From contig CALWLI010000008.1 of NCBI GenBank assembly GCA_944381485.1, positions 1 to 32,949 on the forward strand: a stretch of DNA of 32,949 nt. The letters are read 5' to 3'. The position numbers were made by a program, and so were the translations under genes. This DNA comes from an uncultured Lachnospiraceae bacterium (GTDB lineage: Bacteria > Bacillota > Clostridia > Lachnospirales > Lachnospiraceae). Shown one piece after another: positions 31,724 through 32,949 of the stretch. Under the pieces are notes generated by a model. The model was given only the letters and a program-made list of their open reading frames with translations, was not told where the DNA came from and searched no databases. Numbering within the stretch: position 1 is the stretch's first letter; every line of letters begins with the position of its first letter.

Positions 31724-32917
31724 TTACTCAAGGATCTCTGTAACGCTTCCTGATCCTACTGTATGTCCACCCTCACGGATAGCGAAACGAAGTCCCTTCT
31801 CCATAGCTACGGGGTGAATAAGCTCAACAGTCATCTCAACGTTATCACCGGGCATGCACATCTCTGTTCCCTCGGGAAGCTCGCAGACACCTGTAACGTC
31901 AGTTGTTCTGAAGTAGAACTGAGGTCTGTAGTTGTTGAAGAAAGGTGTGTGACGTCCACCCTCGTCCTTAGTAAGAACGTAAACCTGAGCCTTGAACTTC
32001 TTGTGGCATGTTACTGAACCGGGCTTGCAGATAACCTGACCTCTCTCGATGTCAGTTCTGTTGATACCACGGAGAAGAGCTCCGATGTTATCACCTGCCT
32101 GAGCCTCGTCAAGAAGCTTACGGAACATCTCGATACCTGTAACAACAGTCTTTCTGGTCTCCTCGCTGATACCAACGATCTCAACCTCGTCGTTAAGGTG
32201 AAGAGTTCCTCTCTCAACTCTACCTGTAGCAACTGTTCCACGACCTGTGATTGTGAATACGTCCTCAACAGGCATAAGGAAAGGCTTATCCTTGTCACGA
32301 ACGGGATCGGGTACATACTCATCTACAGCGTTCATAAGCTCGATGATCTTGTCGCCCCACTCTGATGAAGGATCCTCAAGAGCCTTAAGAGCTGATCCCT
32401 GAATTACGGGGATGTCATCTCCGGGGAACTCGTACTCGTTAAGGAGCTCTCTGATCTCCATCTCAACGAGCTCAAGAAGCTCGGGATCGTCAACCATATC
32501 GCACTTGTTCATGAATACAACGATGTAAGGAACACCAACCTGACGAGCAAGAAGGATGTGCTCTCTTGTCTGAGCCATAACTCCGTCAGTAGCAGCAACA
32601 ACGAGGATAGCTCCATCCATCTGAGCAGCTCCTGTGATCATGTTCTTAACGTAGTCAGCGTGGCCCGGGCAGTCAACGTGAGCATAGTGTCTCTTCTCTG
32701 TCTCGTACTCAACGTGAGCTGTAGAGATGGTGATTCCTCTCTCTCTCTCCTCGGGAGCCTTATCGATGTTCTCGAATGCTACAGCCTCACCTGTGCCAAG
32801 TCTCTCATGAAGTGTCTTTGTGATAGCAGCTGTCAGGGTTGTTTTACCATGGTCAACATGTCCGATAGTACCAATGTTAACATGGGGTTTGGTTCTGTTA
32901 AATTTCTCCTTAGCCAT
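31724..32917 (-). CDS. tuf: Translation elongation factor Tu
   Basis: A complete 397-residue EF-Tu, the GTPase that delivers aminoacyl-tRNA to the ribosome. The G domain has GHVDHGKT (19-26), [13 protein letters not shown] (switch I), [12 protein letters not shown] (switch II), NKCDMVDD and GSALKALE. Domain II begins near residue 212 ([25 protein letters not shown]), and domain III ends [21 protein letters not shown] lies 9 bases before the ATG. Codon use is strongly biased (few, repeated codons), as expected for a very highly expressed gene and unlike its neighbours. Only 32 bases are visible upstream; fusA, its usual neighbour, would lie outside the window. Confidence 0.98.
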   Translation of the reverse strand: MAKEKFNRTKPHVNIGTIGHVDHGKTTLTAAITKTLHERLGTGEAVAFENIDKAPEERERGITISTAHVEYETEKRHYAHVDCPGHADYVKNMITGAAQMDGAILVVAATDGVMAQTREHILLARQVGVPYIVVFMNKCDMVDDPELLELVEMEIRELLNEYEFPGDDIPVIQGSALKALEDPSSEWGDKIIELMNAVDEYVPDPVRDKDKPFLMPVEDVFTITGRGTVATGRVERGTLHLNDEVEIVGISEETRKTVVTGIEMFRKLLDEAQAGDNIGALLRGINRTDIERGQVICKPGSVTCHKKFKAQVYVLTKDEGGRHTPFFNNYRPQFYFRTTDVTGVCELPEGTEMCMPGDNVEMTVELIHPVAMEKGLRFAIREGGHTVGSGSVTEILE

Positions 32918-32949
32918 TATTAGCTTTCCTCCTTAATCAAATCCTCATT

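Noticed and set aside
32011-32322. Minus-strand frame of 103 codons inside tuf
   Set aside because: Same strand but a different frame within EF-Tu. It arises from tuf's repetitive codons.
1-32949. CRISPR, prophage, transposon, tRNA or defence island
   Set aside because: No repeat-spacer pattern, transposase, integrase, tRNA cloverleaf or defence gene was found in any part of the window. AddAB is a housekeeping repair system here.

Overview
The window looks like chromosomal DNA of an anaerobic, low-to-mid-GC Firmicute. It is most like a clostridium of the Lachnospiraceae type, but I cannot name a species. The reasons are strong AGGAGG-type ribosome binding sites, AddAB instead of RecBCD, an electron-bifurcating NfnAB pair, an iron-sulfur two-subunit L-serine dehydratase, a YfcC-type carrier, and secreted proteins carrying the aromatic-rich cell-wall-binding (CWB) repeats common in gut clostridia. 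I find no tRNA, rRNA, CRISPR array, insertion sequence, phage gene or integrase. Almost every gene is on the minus strand; the exception is one gntR-MATE pair at 2.05-4.2 kb.

Layout. 1-4.2 kb: a uroporphyrinogen-decarboxylase-family (URO-D) enzyme followed by a truncated YfcC-family carrier (minus strand), divergent from a GntR/UTRA regulator and a MATE transporter (plus strand). The 454-base divergent region holds a good promoter for the URO-D gene and a perfect 8+8 bp palindrome over the regulator's likely -10. 4.3-6.6 kb: nfnAB. 6.8-8.8 kb: KtrAB potassium uptake. 8.9-12.9 kb: a four-gene surface operon (CWB transglutaminase-like protein, SGNH-like protein, small secreted protein, MBOAT acyltransferase) behind a near-consensus promoter. 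13.1-14.3 kb: iron-containing alcohol dehydrogenase. 14.5-21.5 kb: addB-addA. 21.6-22.2 kb: an unrecognised secreted protein. 22.4-23.6 kb: tyrS. 23.7-28.8 kb: a tightly packed run leuB-sdaAB-sdaAA-glpK-yitT. 29-31.1 kb: a secreted subtilase followed by an Fn3/CWB protein. 31.3-31.6 kb: a small membrane protein. 31.7-32.9 kb: tuf.

How they fit together. The central metabolic genes (NfnAB, alcohol dehydrogenase, serine dehydratase, glycerol kinase) suit a fermenter balancing NADH, NADPH and ferredoxin. Two separate loci build or modify the cell surface, and both use CWB repeats. Most genes belong to known families. The least explained parts are the surface-acylation operon, whose SGNH-like member has Cys where the family nucleophile Ser is expected, and the URO-D/YfcC/GntR/MATE locus, whose substrate is unknown and which has a candidate shared operator. 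Neither can be called a new system from sequence alone.
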